Positions 25,098-37,536 of a stretch of DNA of 64,000 bases are shown here, one piece after another. The notes beneath the pieces were generated by a model. It made no database searches. It had not been told where the DNA came from and was given only the letters and a program-made list of their open reading frames with translations. A program made the position numbers and the translations under genes. The DNA is from Ascochyta rabiei (Eukaryota > Ascomycota > Dothideomycetes > Pleosporales > Didymellaceae), in contig NC_082414.1 in assembly GCF_004011695.2 (NCBI RefSeq), forward strand, positions 124,001-188,000, written 5' to 3'. Position 1 is the stretch's first letter. Every line of letters starts with the position of its first letter.

Positions 25098-25940
25098 CCT
25101 ACTAGCTGGCGTAAGTAGATTCTTCCTATAGCCCTAGAGTAGCTCTAGTAAGTTTCTGCAGGGAGGCCTGTCCCTAAGGGGAGTAGGGAGTAGGCTAGTA
25201 GATTTCCGTAACGGTATCCTCTGTTTTAAAAGTAGCTTGCTTGTCTTTCTGTGTCTAAGACTTTAGTTAATTAGCAGATAAAGCAGATAGGCTGCTGCGT
25301 GTAATAAAGGTTCCTAGAGTAGTAGCTTTCTTATGTGTCTTGTAGCTAAAGTCTTGTACGTAATTAGAAATAGCACTACTACCCTAACAATTAAAGGACT
25401 TAGGATCTATAGGAGTTTCTAGGTAGTATAGGTAAGACTTATTACAAGAAGTCTTCTTTGTAGAAGTAGAAGAAGGCTAGGAGGGTAGTATAGAGTTAGG
25501 CTTAATATTATCCTTATTAGTTAGTAACATAGCTGTAATATATAAAGATGTTAGTAGAAGTTAAAAGGTTATGTCTGTAAAGGTAAGTGTAGTAGTAGTA
25601 GGTAGTTAGAGGAGAAGCAGAGCACCTAGTGCCTTTAAGTAGTAGTAGGGCCTAGATATTTAGTAGTAAAAGTACTATATATAAGTAAAAGACAAATTCT
25701 AGTAAAAGAGCTTTGTATTAGTAAAAGACAAAGGAGTAAGCGTTTCTTAAAATAAAGGGGTAGGGGATACTAAGGGGCGCTAGACCTCTTAGAAGGCGCC
25801 TAGTAGATTAAAAAAATAGGTACTAGACCGCTTAAAAGGTGCTAAAGGGAGGCGCTGGACTACTTAAAAGGTGCTGGTTAGTTAGGGGATAAAACAAAAG
25901 GCTAGTACTCTAGAGCCTAAAAAAAAGTAATAATTTGGCC
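25098..25940. other. Unassigned degraded sequence with tandem motif
   Basis: This is the right-hand continuation of the sequence interrupted by C1. It has no recognised domain. Near 25655-25735 a unit containing GTAAAAGACAAA is repeated, and near 25775-25880 a unit like GGCGCTAGACC-x-CTTAAAAGGTGC occurs about three times. The host element is unidentified. Confidence 0.35.
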
Positions 25941-27786
25941 TAACGTAATCGGCCATTGAGTCGGCCAGGCAATTAAGCCGGCCACCTTATGCAGCCACCC
26001 ACCTTAACACGCAGATAACTCAACACCACAACGTTGTGCTGTAGCTTACAGTACGTTAAATTAATCCACTCTGTCTACAGTATCTTCCTTACATGTGCGC
26101 TTATTGTGCCCAGCCTAACCACACATCCCACAGCGTCGAGAACCCTCTCTACTACCACCTGTTCGCACCCTCTCCTCACGCCTCTCTGCCTCTGCCTGCA
26201 CCACCACCTCTTGTGCAGCTATTATTTCCTCTGCCTCTTGCTGTGATAGGGTTCCTCTATACTTGATCCGCTTCCTTTTATATACTTTACGCTTAGAAGC
26301 AGCTTTATTTGCTGCTTAAAGCTTAACTATCTCAGCCGCTATAAGCACCTGGGAATGCACTATTATATTAGCTCCCTTTTTAAACTGCTGTACCATCTCA
26401 ATAATTAAAGCTGGAGATGAACTGTGGTGCTGCCTAATCCGGTCAGATATCAGCGTTAATTGAGCTAATATTTCAGCAGCGTTGCTTGGTGTTCTAGGTT
26501 GCTAGGTAGTAGGCCCTGGTAAAGGTGGTGTTGGCGTACGAGGCTTCACTTCAAGCTTTAATAGCACCACCTCTGGGTTGTCTGGAACCAAGCCTGTTGC
26601 TCGGAAGCTTAATTGGATATTATTAGATAAAAACGCCTTATTAAACACCTGATTAAAGGCAGCTAAGAATGCTTTCTTGTTAATGTAAGTAACGTGGCTG
26701 TTTGCTAAGACATTAATTTCTGTCTTATATGCTCGTTTTAATAGGGCAAAACAGCCCACATTAAGTGGCTGTAGGATATAGGAGGTGTAAGGAGGCATAC
26801 AGAGAGTAATAATTTTGTTCTCCTTACACAGATCCTAGAAGGCAAGCGACTTGTGGCTCTCATGGCTATTAATAATCAGCAGCTAGTGGCTACCTACTGT
26901 CTAGGCTGTTGTATGCTGGATAAAGTGCTTTAGCCACTCTAGGCCTAGTTTATTTGTTGTCTAGCCATTCTTGCTAACACTAATACGCTAATCCTTTAGG
27001 TTGTAATACCAGGCCTGGTTATAGTTCTTTACTTTAAAGATGAAGAAGGGTGGGATAACCCACCCTATAGCGTTGATCGCGGCAATCAACGTTGCCCACT
27101 TACGGTTGCCAGGCTGGACTCCAAGTGGCTTAAGACGCCTCTCAGACGCTGTCACCACCTTAACAGACCCTCCAACACCTATCTAGAAGCCAGTCTCGTT
27201 AAAGTTGTAGGTATCTTGGTCCTAGATGCCATATTTGGCTTTGACGTTGCGCACAAGGTTAAACTAGGGGCTAATAATAGCTGGATTACTGCACAAGACT
27301 CTCTGGTAATCGCGCTGTCTAGTTACCTAAGACTTGATCTTAGGCTTCTGGTTTACAAGGTGCCTGGCCTATTTTTCTCTAACCTTACTACTACTATAGG
27401 CAGCTAGCAGTTAATTAGCCATTTTACGTACGTAGCTTAGCGTAGGGGCAAAGCCTTGCGTGTTAAGCTTCCTTATGTATTATATAACCACCTCCTCTTT
27501 AGGCTTAGTAAGCCTTAATCTGCTATGGTGGGAATTGCGTTGTGAGGTGGTTTTGGCGCGTCGGTCTTGGAGGGTTGATCGAGGAACGTCATAGATAGCA
27601 GCAGCGCGCTGTTAGCTTATTAACGCGTTAGATTTCATAGCTTAAATAGCAAGGATTATCCTATCCTCACGAGGAAGTAATCTAAGATCAGGTTGTTAAG
27701 ACATTAGATGAGAGGTGGAATGAGGTGTAATCTTGGTAAAGGTGGCCGGCTCAATTGCCTGGCCGACTTAATGGCCGATTACGTTA
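25941..27786 (-). mobile_element. pogo/Fot1-type DNA transposon A
   Basis: 48-bp terminal inverted repeats (25941-25988 and 27739-27786, counting the TA) begin TAACGTAATCGGCC and differ at only two positions. The duplicated TA target is typical of the Tc1/mariner/pogo superfamily. The repeats contain several CGGCCA/CGGCC units. One full-length but stop-riddled transposase frame fills the interior. Confidence 0.9.
26061..27704 (-). pseudogene. Transposase of pogo element A
   Basis: The frame is 548 codons including stops, with no net frameshift needed between ATG at 27704 and TAA at 26061. The N-terminus (LLPREDRIILAIQ-like) is a helix-turn-helix DNA-binding region; the DDE_1 catalytic part ends in MPPYTSYILQPLNVGCF (near 26745-26798), where the family has QPLDVGCF, so the last-block Asp is now Asn. 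The C-terminus has a coiled, basic stretch and a zinc knuckle CGMCG-x-AGHNKRTC near 26090-26130. Trp codons appear as TAG. Inactive copy. Confidence 0.8.
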
Positions 27787-28763
27787 CTAAATGTTAAAGA
27801 TAGGTAATCTATACTTAGAAGACGTGTAGGGGAGGCTGATTTATACTTAAAAACAGGCACTTACTACCTACACTAGTTAGGGGTAGAGACTATAAAAAGA
27901 ACTCTAAATAGGGCTAATACTTAGTGAAGAGATAGCACACTAGACTAAAACTTTGTGGTAACCTTAAGCAGTAGTAGCTAACTACTAGCTTAACAAAGGC
28001 AGAAGCCTAGGAGAAAGCTGAATTTTTTAGCTATTAGGTCTGCTATTATATAAGGCAGACTTTATAAGCATAAAAGTAGCAATCTAGTAAACTAATAGAT
28101 TTAAAAGAGGAGTAAACAAAATAGCAGACCGCGAGCTATAAGAGGGCGGAGAGAGATGCCTACTTATAGTAGTAAGGCCTATACTCTCTGCAAGTAAAAG
28201 TAAAGGTAAGTAAAGAAAGGTTCTACTAGGTTTGATGGAATCTGCTAGTAGGTTGTGACACATACTAGTAGGTTACCATCTTACCTTAGCAGAAGTCCTA
28301 ACAATTACAGAAGCTCTCCTTTATAGCCTAGACAATAAAGTTAGTACCTCTATATACCTTACAAACAAAGCTACACAGGAAAATTCTGCTTATACCTTAG
28401 AAACCCTAGAACTCCTAATAGATTTTGTTAAGTAAGTCTAGTAACAGGACGCAGCATACCCTGTAAACTAGTTATTAACAACCTAGACAGACAGTAAAGC
28501 AAAGAAAGAACAGCACTACTAGGAGGTTAACCCTAGTAGGACCTTACGCAGAAGTAGGAAAGTTTAGATTCCTAATAATATTACACTGCGCTAAACTATC
28601 CTTTTAAGGAATTATAATAACCCTATAGGAGGTTACTACAGTATAGATAAGACTACTAAAGTACTTAAGAGAAAGTACTACTAGCTATAACTAATAAAGG
28701 ACGTATATAGGTATATCTAAAGGTGTCCTACATACTAACTATATAAGATTAGAAGGTATAAGC
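27787..28763 (+). pseudogene. Gypsy chromovirus G3, left part up to integrase zinc domain
   Basis: From about 28300 to 28763 a stop-interrupted plus frame reads into the integrase H2C2 region: GGYYSIDKTTKVLKRKYYQL near 28625-28695, then DVYRY and the CPTYQLYKIRRYK stretch (normally CxxC), where G1 is inserted. The frame resumes at 45000. Upstream (27900-28250) is possibly gag-like but unassigned. No reverse transcriptase was recognised, so the element seems internally deleted. Confidence 0.6.
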
Positions 28764-28965
28764 TATAAAGAGTGTACAAAGCGATTATAAGGGAGGATAG
28801 ATTTAAAGAGGATAGCAGGTGTATTAAGGTACGTAGTATGTAGTAACAAGACTAATTACTAGAGTATTAGTAATAACCTCTAACACCTTTATATAGTCTG
28901 GGCTGGCTAGCCCTATAGTAGCTTGCTAAGACTAGCAGAGGTACCTCTAGGCCCAGCGCCTAACA
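28764..28965 (-). repeat. 3' LTR of Gypsy G1 (202 bp)
   Basis: The plus strand begins TATAAAGAG (TGTAAAGAG in the 44793 copy) and ends GCGCCTAACA. A polypurine tract (CCAGAGAAGGGAGGCAT, minus strand) abuts it at 28966-28982. A third copy lies at 50566-50767. Confidence 0.88.
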
Positions 28966-29511
28966 ATGCCTCCCTTCTCTGGATTGTTTGGCTTGAATAA
29001 TGGTATAATTAGCAATACTGTATTATTTTGGCCTGGCTTTAGACGTGTTTACTCTGTCTGTCCTGTTATAGCCAATTCTAACTAGGTTTAGGCGTTTTAG
29101 ACGCCTTATAAGGCTGGATAGGGCTTAATACCAATTCTGCCTTTACCTAGTAAAAGTTAAACGGAAATCCTCTCTTACCTCTTACTTTACCTCTAGGGTC
29201 TAGGCAGCCGCCTGCGCAGGCTAAAGCTCCAACTAGGTAGCTGGCAGCATATAAGCTATCTATACCCCTAGTTTTATTAGTTACTACTATATCCTACTTT
29301 ATTTTAGTAAGTACTAACCTATTCTGTCCAGCACTTTTGTAAGGATAGCTAAGGGATTTTCTAGGTCTTTCTAGCACGTTCTAACACGTTTTAGCAGATA
29401 GTACCGCATAAGCCGCCTTAGTAACCTTTTTAGACTGTTCCTAACCGCTATTGCCTACTACTAACTGTTACTAACTATTACTAACTACTATTTGCTATAG
29501 CTGTTATGTTA
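28966..29511 (+). other. Region between G1 3' LTR and antisense accessory gene
   Basis: It holds the G1 polypurine tract at its left end and then pyrimidine-rich sequence. Near 29339-29394 there is a GTAAGG...CTAACACGTTTTAG block resembling a short intron, so an upstream leader exon of the accessory gene is possible. Nothing else is recognised. Confidence 0.4.
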
Positions 29512-30481
29512 ATGCCCGCTTACTATAAGATTAACATTGCTAAGAATAGCAGGACTACTAAGCAGTGCTGCATGCTATATCTCTACTACATTACTAACAG
29601 TAATGTCTATAGGGACTGTTGTTTCTCTACTAACCTAGCTTTATAGGGTAGCCTACGTTATAGGGACGCCTAGGCCTACTACTATAGAGAGTGTTATAAT
29701 AGCAATAAGAATTGCGTATTAGTACGTGTTTTGTCTCCTTTTAGCTTGTTTTAGCATCTTTTAACACGTTTAGGGCCCTAATAAGTACGCTAACAGCTAT
29801 TTAAGGCTTTCTAGCAACATAGCGCGCCTTTACTCTAGTTGTTGCCTAGTTACTGTTGCTTGTACTGCTATTGTTGATGCCGCTAGAGTTAAGACTACCC
29901 CTACAACACCTGCTACCACTACGCCTATGTCTATTAATAAGAAGACTGCAATAGGCAAGTCTATTGTTAACTAGGCCAGCTTGTTGCTAGGTATAATTTA
30001 AGAGTATGTTCTAACACGTTTTAGCTTATTGTGGCATAATCTAACCATTATAGGAACTATTTGCTGTAGGAAGAGCTGCTTACACTCTATAATAGTAACA
30101 CTTACGTACATAAGTTAATCTTGTCTAGTATCTACGTTAAGAAGCGCAACTAATCTAAGGCTAGCGCTGTTAAGGCTAAGATAAAGCGAAAGAAGATGTT
30201 AGAGGAGAGCAGTGGCAAGTCTAATTTAGATGCGCCTATTACCTCCCGCAAGAAGGTATTATAGCACGTTTTAACCCGTTTTAACAATATCTAACTTCTT
30301 TTAGTTAAAGTACTAGATTGCAGGTACTAGTAAGACCCTAGGTTAGCTCTAAGAGGAGCGGGAGGAGCAGGAAGCTGCTAAACAGGCCGCCGCCAATGCT
30401 GCCGCCGCTGCTGCTACTGCTAAGAAGCCTTGTAGTGGTTGTAAGGCTACTACTTGTGCCTATAGTAGTGGTTGTAGTTAG
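29512..30481 (+). pseudogene. Antisense accessory Cys-rich gene of Gypsy G1, probably spliced
   Basis: The gene is opposite to gag-pol. From ATG at 29512 the frame reads a Cys-rich N-part (KQCC, RDCC, ECYNSNKNC) interrupted by TAG from TGG. Three GTA...TTTAG blocks at 29716-29773, 29991-30024 and 30256-30304 look like introns; between them the frames read Thr/Ala-rich and then Lys-rich sequence. The end is an acidic coil (EEREEQEAAKQ), an Ala run and a CSGC-x4-C-x6-C cluster (30431-30478), then TAG. The 34-nt middle block is short for an intron, so the model is tentative. I do not recognise a named family; a nucleic-acid-binding or regulatory role is a guess. Confidence 0.5.
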
Positions 30482-32912
30482 TAGATGTTCCTTATAATAG
30501 AAGGTTTAGATTAATAATACCTAAGTTTGTAGTTAGTGGACGGTTTTAGGCTAATATGGCAATTAGGTGCATTACACTCTTAGATAGTCTAAATAATACT
30601 AGAAAGGTATTCTTCTATACTAGTTCTCCTATATTTACTTATAATTGTAACTGTATAACGTAGCTTGTAACTTTCTTTATCTCTTTATATTAGAAATAGC
30701 CATAATAGGCTAAAAGATGTCTGCTTTAGCTAGTCTATATTTCTTAGGGTAAGGTAGGGTTATGTTTTCCCTTAGCGTAAACTATTAAACACTTATTAAT
30801 TAAAAAACCCCTGTAGGGAAAAATTATAATTAAGTAAAGGTATTTAGCCTTTTTAGTCCCCCCTTTTTTAGACTTTAACCTTAACGTCTTATTACGCAGT
30901 CTAAGCAGTTACTTTATAGTTTTCTAGTATTATTTTAGCACTTCTTTAGAAAGATTTGTGCTAATTTCCTAGGAGTTTTCTGATTTAGGGAATCTGTCCT
31001 ACTTAATAAGGTATTCCTACTGTCTATTGTCTAGTTGCCTTCTGTTAAGGACTTTCTCTACATTCTATACCTTCTCCTCCCCTTTAACTATAGGTTCTTG
31101 TATTTATTCCTGTATAATTAGGAGTTAACTTCTTAGTGTGTATAGGTCTAGCAGTAACGCATAGAATACTAGATAGATCTCTTTTGTTTCTAGCAGGTCT
31201 ACTCTGTATGCACTAGGGCTAATCTAGGCCGTAATAGTCCTAGGTCCTAGGTATTTCCAGTCTAGCTTCTTTTTTAGGCGTACTGTCCTAATGTTCTTAC
31301 TAGAGACTAGTACTTTGTCGCCTACTTTAAAGGGTGCTAGTAGTTGTTTCTTATCTAAGTGTTTCTTTTAATACTTATTTAACTTTTCTATGTTTACTTT
31401 GCAGGTAGCCTATAAGGCAATACTTCTAGCAGCCAATTCCTTTGTAAGGGGAGATTCTCTACCTTTTAATGCTAAAGTAGGCTAATCTGTGCTCCTTAGA
31501 TCTATACTATAACAGGCTTAGAAAGGTATTACGTTTGTAGATGCGTAAATGCTATTATTGTACGTAAATTCTGCAATTAAAATCTATAGGGCCTAATTGT
31601 CTTATTCTAGATTATAATAGCAACGTAAGTACTGTTTAAGAGTCTAATTTTGCCTTTCTGTTTGGCTATCTGTCTAGGGATGATAGGCTAACGTTAAGAC
31701 TTGTCTTAAGTTTAAATAGTGGTTAAAGGTTTCCTACGTCTTCGAGTTTATCAGCAGCCCCTAATCTAAGATAATTTGTGCTGGCGCGCTGTGTAAGCAG
31801 ATGATTTCTCTAATCTAGGTGTGTGCCAGGTCTTTTCTATCCTAGTTAGCCCTAGCTGGTATGTAGTGTGATATTTTAGTTAATTTGCACACTACTACCA
31901 ATATAGAGTTATACACCAGCCTAGCCACCTTACTAGAGGGTAGTTCTGTAATAAAATCCATTGTTACGTCCTTCTATAGTTAGCTTAGCACTAGTAAAGG
32001 TTGTAGTAACCTGTATAGTTTATGTTAGGCAGCAGTTAATCTCCTATATACTAAGCAGTTGTAGCAGTAGTTAGATATATCCCTATTAATACCCTTCTAG
32101 GTATATCTGCGCTGAATATTCTCTAAGGTCCTTTGTGCTCTAAAGTGTCCTAACATTAGGTTATTGTAACGTTCTTTAATAACTCACACTTTATCTTTTA
32201 GCCTTATAAGCAAGATACGCCTCTCCTTAGCTGTATCGTCTTTTTCTAGGTTATTTTGTCCTATTTTAACGTTGCTTAACTCTTTTTTAGTGCTAGAGAG
32301 TTTGTCTGTGTTGTCTGAGTCTGTTGTTAGCTCTGTCTAACTATTCTCTCTTAATTCTTCTCTTTTAAGATCCCTTATGTCCTTTCTTCCTTTTGCAGAC
32401 AAACAAAGGGTTATAGCCGCTACTAGAGGAGCGTTAGGGTTCCTTCTAGTTAGGATCTCCTAAAGCGGTTGTATAAAAGCCTTATTATACTTTTATCAGG
32501 GGTCTTACGCCTCTCTTATGTAATTAGGACGCTGTAAGGGTCTATCTGCAGGGTTTGTAGACCCTAGGCAATAAGTAATTACAAAGTTAAACTTAGATAA
32601 CACTAAGTATGCCCTTACTTACTGATAGCTAAGAACCTTTGTCTCTATAAACTATTTTAGGTTTTAGTAATCTGTTAAGATCTTAAAGAAGGTACTGTCT
32701 AAGTATCTTCGCTAATGCTGTAGGCTCTAGATAATTGCAAGAAGTTCCTAGTTGTAAGTGTTGTAGTTATACTCTGCTTAGATTAACTTCTTTAAATAGA
32801 AGTCTACAGGCCTCTATTAGGCTGGCTTCCCCTCCCTAGGGACTAGTTAACTGAGTATTCCTGAGATAGCGCCTCTAGAGGCATCTACTTTAATCCTAGT
32901 CTGTCTCCTAGG

Positions 32913-34779
32913 TAACGTACTCCACGGGTGAGCGGATCAAACGGGTGAGCGGATCACTCTGCTAAGACCACACTAAATTTCTACCCTATTATAGCTCGCA
33001 TTAGCCCACTTTGGCCTTGTATACAGTAGTGCAGTATATAATATTATTTAGAAACATCTTCTACAGCCTTCTTACATGTACGCAAGTTATGTCTAACATT
33101 GTAGCACTTTGTACAGCGTCTTTGGGTTACTTCCCCTCCTTTAGCGCGCACTCGCTTCTTTGCCTTCTTACTATCACCACGCGCCCTAAACTCAGTTAGA
33201 GTAGTTAATTAAAGGCCTTCCTTAGCTGTTAGGACTTCCTCCTGCTATAATCGCTTTCTTTTATGCGATTTACGTCGCGTAGCAGCCTTATTTGCTGCTT
33301 GAAGCCTAGTAATCTCCCTTTAAGCCAACACCAGCTTGTGCGCTACTATAGCTGCGCCTTTGGCAAGCTTTTTAAAGGCCTTAACTATTAAAGTTGGTAA
33401 GCTGCTTGCATGCCTTTGAATCCTCTCTTAAACCAGCGTTAATTGCGACCCTAATTGCAGGGTAGTGCTTTGGGTTTGGGACTGCCAGGGCTCATCTTCT
33501 ACAGTAGGTAGCGGTAGGGTACGTAGGCGGACATCAAGACCCATTATGACCCGTTCTGGGTCAAGGGGGACTATTCTAGCGCCTTGGAAGCCTCCTTAGA
33601 TATTGCTAGAAGTAAATGTCTCCTTATAGGCGTCTATAAAGCATGGTAGGAACTTAGTTTTAGTAATATAAGTAATGTAGTTGCGCATGAGATTCTTAGC
33701 TTAGCGCCTATATGCCTTCTTCAGAGGGGCAAAACAACCCACATCTAGTGGTTGTAAGAGGTAAGATAAGTGTAGAGGCATACACAGTGTAACAATCTTT
33801 GCTTCCTTACAGTATTGTTAGAAGTTAAGGGAGTTGTGGCTCTCGTGGCTGTTAATAAGGAGCAGCTAGTGCACTCCTTAGGTGCGCGTCTTTGTATAGG
33901 CATTAAAGTGCTTCAACCAGTCTAGACCAAGCTTGTTAGTAGTCCATCCGTTCTCAGAGACTCTAATAACCCAGTTATAGGGCAGATTGTCCTCTTTGTA
34001 CCAGGCAGAGAGGTAGTTGCGGCCTTTAAAGATAATAAAGGGTAGAATAGCCCACCCTGTGCCATTAATGCCCTGTATAACTGTTGTCCACTCTTAATTG
34101 CCCTGCTACACTGCCTTTAGCTGTCCTCAACGCTCTAAGCCTGTAACAACTGCTTCTGTCAATATCTGGCCTATTATAAAGCCTGTCTTATCAAAGTTGT
34201 ACGTGTCATTGTCCTAGATGCCATACTTAGCTTTGACATTCGCTACAAGCCCAAACCAGCCCCTAATAATCTCTAGATCCTTACAGAGGGCTCTCTTGTA
34301 GTCGTACTTGCGATTAAACCTTACTTTAAGGTCAGGGCGGCGCTTAACAAACGTGTTAGGCCAGTTTATGCTAACATGGCCTATATTGCGCTTAGCACGC
34401 AAAGAATTAGCTATATCAGCTACAGCAGCCAGCTAAGGGGCAAATCCTTGTGCATCTAGCTTAAGGATGTACTTAGCAATCACGTCCTCCTTAGTCTGGT
34501 CTATAATCTGTTAAACTGGCGTATAATCAGCTTATGCAGGTCGTCCTGTGTATTAAGCGTGTAGTGTGCTATAAGGCGCGTTATATATAGCTGCAGCGCG
34601 TTACACAGTAAGTGTTGCGTCTTGTTTAATTGCCTGGAGCGCAAGCTGTATCGCAGCTTCTCTTAAGGGCGTAGATTGATGTTGTTGTTAAGGCATTGCG
34701 TGGTAAGGTGGAGGTTTGGTGTGGTCTTGGCAGAGTGATCCGCTCACCCGTTTGATCCGCTCACCCGTGGAGTACGTTA
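32913..34779 (-). mobile_element. pogo/Fot1-type DNA transposon B inside G1
   Basis: Terminal inverted repeats of about 66 bp (32913-32978, 34714-34779) start TAACGTACTCCACGGGTGAG and contain a 17-bp-spaced duplicated unit CGGGTGAGCGGATCA. TA is duplicated at both ends. Differences between the two ends are CCA to CTA changes on the left. Confidence 0.92.
33044..34696 (-). pseudogene. Transposase of pogo element B
   Basis: 551 codons including stops, co-linear with the transposase of element C. The N-terminus near 34600-34696 resembles LREAAIQLALQAIKQDATLT, a helix-turn-helix; a CENP-B-like second DNA-binding part (GHVSINWPNTFVKRRPDLKV, about 34330-34390) follows; the DDE region is crossed by stops; the C-terminus ends in zinc knuckle CTKCYNVRHNLRTC (33070-33110) and VSK then TAA, the same ending as in element C. 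Inactive. Confidence 0.8.
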
Positions 34780-35247
34780 CAAAATAAACTAAGATAGGTA
34801 CGTTAATAAACAAATCCTTTATATTCTAGAAAGCTTATAGGGATTCTTTACTTAGCTTAAGAGGCTAACTCTCCTCCTTCCTTATTACTTAACTAGATTT
34901 GGCCGAATTTGGCCCTTTCTAGGTTAATTAGGTTAATAGCAAGGCTAATTTAGAAAACCCTGTAATAAATCTCTAATAGTAGTTTATAAAGCCTATAAAT
35001 ACTTAGATATTGTAAACTATGCGCAGGATTAGCTATTCTTAGATTGTTTTAACCCTGTCTAGGTTAATGCTTACCCCTTTAGGCAAGACTATGTACCTAA
35101 GGTACTCTGTGCGTTAACAGTACTATTTACACTTATCTAAGCGCACATAGAGGTTCGCTTCGCAAAGCCTCTCTAAAACCTCCTTAACGTGTCTAACGTG
35201 GTCTTCCTCTGTCTTAGAGTATACTAATATGTTGTCTAGATACATAA

Positions 35248-35685
35248 TAACGTACTCTACGGGCGAGTCGGACACACAGGCGAGTCGTACACTCAAATTC
35301 ACACCAAAAATCACAATTCTTACACCTTAATATCTCTACAACCACACAATAAAATTGTCTAGAAATTTAAAATCTATGCTGCATCTATATAAAAATAAAG
35401 AGTCTAGAAGCACTAAGCTCTATTATAGATACACATAGAGGTATTTAAAAGTACGCTAAAATAATCCCTGTATTTTATATCTTACTTACTAACTTCTACA
35501 TTAATAGAAGGAAAGCTAAGCGCTTCTATAGTCTTTATCTTTATATACATGCAGCGTAGTATATTAATTTTTAAATAATTTTATTGTGTAGTTGTAGAGA
35601 TATTAAGGTTTAAGAATTGTGATTTTTGGTGTGAATTTAAGTGTCCGACTCGCCTGTGTGTCCGACTCGCCCGTAGAGCACGTTA
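35248..35685. mobile_element. 438-bp MITE D1 (pogo-like ends)
   Basis: It starts TAACGTACTCTACGGGCGAG and ends with the inverse, TA duplicated. Inverted repeats exceed 100 bp at each end; the interior is AT-rich without a frame. A copy of identical length lies at 55072-55509 with the interior in the opposite orientation. It interrupts the reverse transcriptase of G1 right next to the YLDN motif. Its ends resemble those of pogo B and C, so those transposases are plausible drivers. Confidence 0.9.
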
Positions 35686-37536
35686 TAAGTTACATTAACT
35701 AATCCTATTAGTGCCTTGTTTATATAGGCCTGAAATTAGGCAGGAGCATTTATAAGTCTAAACAGCATTACTGTGTACTTAAAATGTCTATACCTAGTTT
35801 AAAAAGCAGTCTTCTACTTATCTCCTTCGTTAATTTAGATACAGTAATATGCCTTGCGTACATCCAGTTTAGTATAGAACTTAGCTTGCGCTAGTTGTTC
35901 TAGTAACTCTGTAATTAGTGGCAATAGATAGCGGTTTTTAACTATTATCTTGTTTAGACCTCTATAGTCTACACACAGTCTTAGGTTGCTATCTTTCTTC
36001 TTTAAAAAGAGAATAGGCGCCCCTGCTGGCAACCTTAAGTGTTATATCTAGCCACATTGTAGATATTCTACTAGATACTTCCTAAGTATCTCTAATTCTA
36101 TTGCGGATAGTCCGTATAACAGTTAGTAGGAGGAAGTAGCTCCTTCTACAATATTAATTGCTAGGTCGTGCTCTCTATACTCTGGTAGGACCTAAGCATT
36201 ATCTTCTAATCCTAAGTGCGCATATTCGCAATACACTTCTAGAATTAGGCCCTTTTTAGCAGATATTAGGTTGTGTGTACCTACTAAGTTCACTATACAC
36301 ACATAAACGACTACTAAGGGACTTCTTATAGTGCGTTTAAACTCTTTAGTATCTTCTAACGCTATTTTCTCTAGTTTTAGAAAGTCCCTATACTTCTTCC
36401 CTTAGAAGAGCATATACTAGCTTAAATAGCTTAGCTTAGGGTTTATCTAGTTAATCTAGGGTAATCTAAGGTATATCTTATACCTTTGTAGGTCTGTAAC
36501 CATAAAAGGTATCTGTTAGACCTCCTGTCTTCCACAGGAGTTAACAATAGATACTTCTACTGTAGTTACTCTGTAGATAGGTAATTCTGCTCCGCCTACA
36601 CCTTTAGCCACTATTTTATTTAATAGTGTAACCTCTAGATCCTGCTCCTTTGCTAGAAGAACTATAATTAAGTTTAGTTGTAACCCTCTATCTATTAAGG
36701 CTTCTATGTTCTCTGCGTTGCCTATAGATGCTTTAACTATAAGCAGGCGTGTATATTCTAGGTATACCGCCTTATAAAGAGAGATATTCTCCTTCTTCTT
36801 CTTAGACAATTTAATATAGGCTACAAGAGAGGAGATTAGCTCTTAGGTCCCTTATCTTTTCCTAACTTATCTAGAGCAGGGTCTTTCTAGTTTAACTTTA
36901 GCTTTAGGTAGTTAGGGCGGTAGTAACTAGTTTCTCTGCACTTAAGGTATGTGTTTTAGGTCTTATGTGGCCTGTCTTAGCCCTTTTTACCCTTTACTAG
37001 CTCCTTACAGAACTTCTTAGACTTAAACAACTTTTTTAGGGTCTTTGTGTTCCCCTCTAACCTAGAGTTACTAAATTAGCGCTTCTGTGGTCCTTTGTTA
37101 GTTGTCTTACCCTTAGCTAGAGTCTTCTTAGGTAGCTGTTGGCTATACTAACCCAGTCTCCAGTTAATAATATTAGCTTGTTCCTCTACCTTTAGGATTG
37201 TGTCCCTTTAATTATAGGGGATAAGGAATAAGTCTTTTTATATGCTGGGGAGCAGTGCAGCAACATATTCTAGGAATTAAAGCTCTAGCGTATGTAAGTT
37301 GCCTAGTTCCTCCTATAGTAGACGCATAAAATCTAACAGATCTGTAGAAGACTAAGATTTCTACTACTTGCATTGCTTTAAGGATTTGTACGCTGCTTGC
37401 TTGCGTTTAGCTAGCGTTCCTAGAGCATCTAGCATAATTCTTTTTAGCTCTTGCCACGTTAGTTCCTAGGTTAGCTGATTGCGGCAGTTAGTTGTGCAGT
37501 AGGCCTGCCACAACGTCTTTAGGTTCTCTAAGAGGT

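Larger units (their letters stand above)
30925..37536 (-). pseudogene. Gypsy G1 pol and 3' gag, with chromodomain
   Basis: Read right to left: end of gag (36850-37536); protease region with IDRGLQLNLI near 36700 (normally DSGA); reverse transcriptase with [27 protein letters not shown] (35950-36032) and MYLDNILVYSKTEEDH (35170-35240, YLDD changed to YLDN); RNase H across 34800 to 32500, interrupted by pogo B; integrase at about 32400-31400; and a chromodomain near 30930-31030 reading EYLIK-x-DRFPKSENS-x-E, with Trp codons as TAG. The terminal chromodomain defines a chromovirus; in known cases it directs integration to heterochromatin marked by histone methylation. Confidence 0.8.

Noticed and set aside
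28773..28965. Shorter LTR border for Gypsy G1 starting at TGTACAAAG
   Set aside because: The flanks then do not match; extending to 28764 gives equal 202-bp LTRs and the exact duplication TAAGC.
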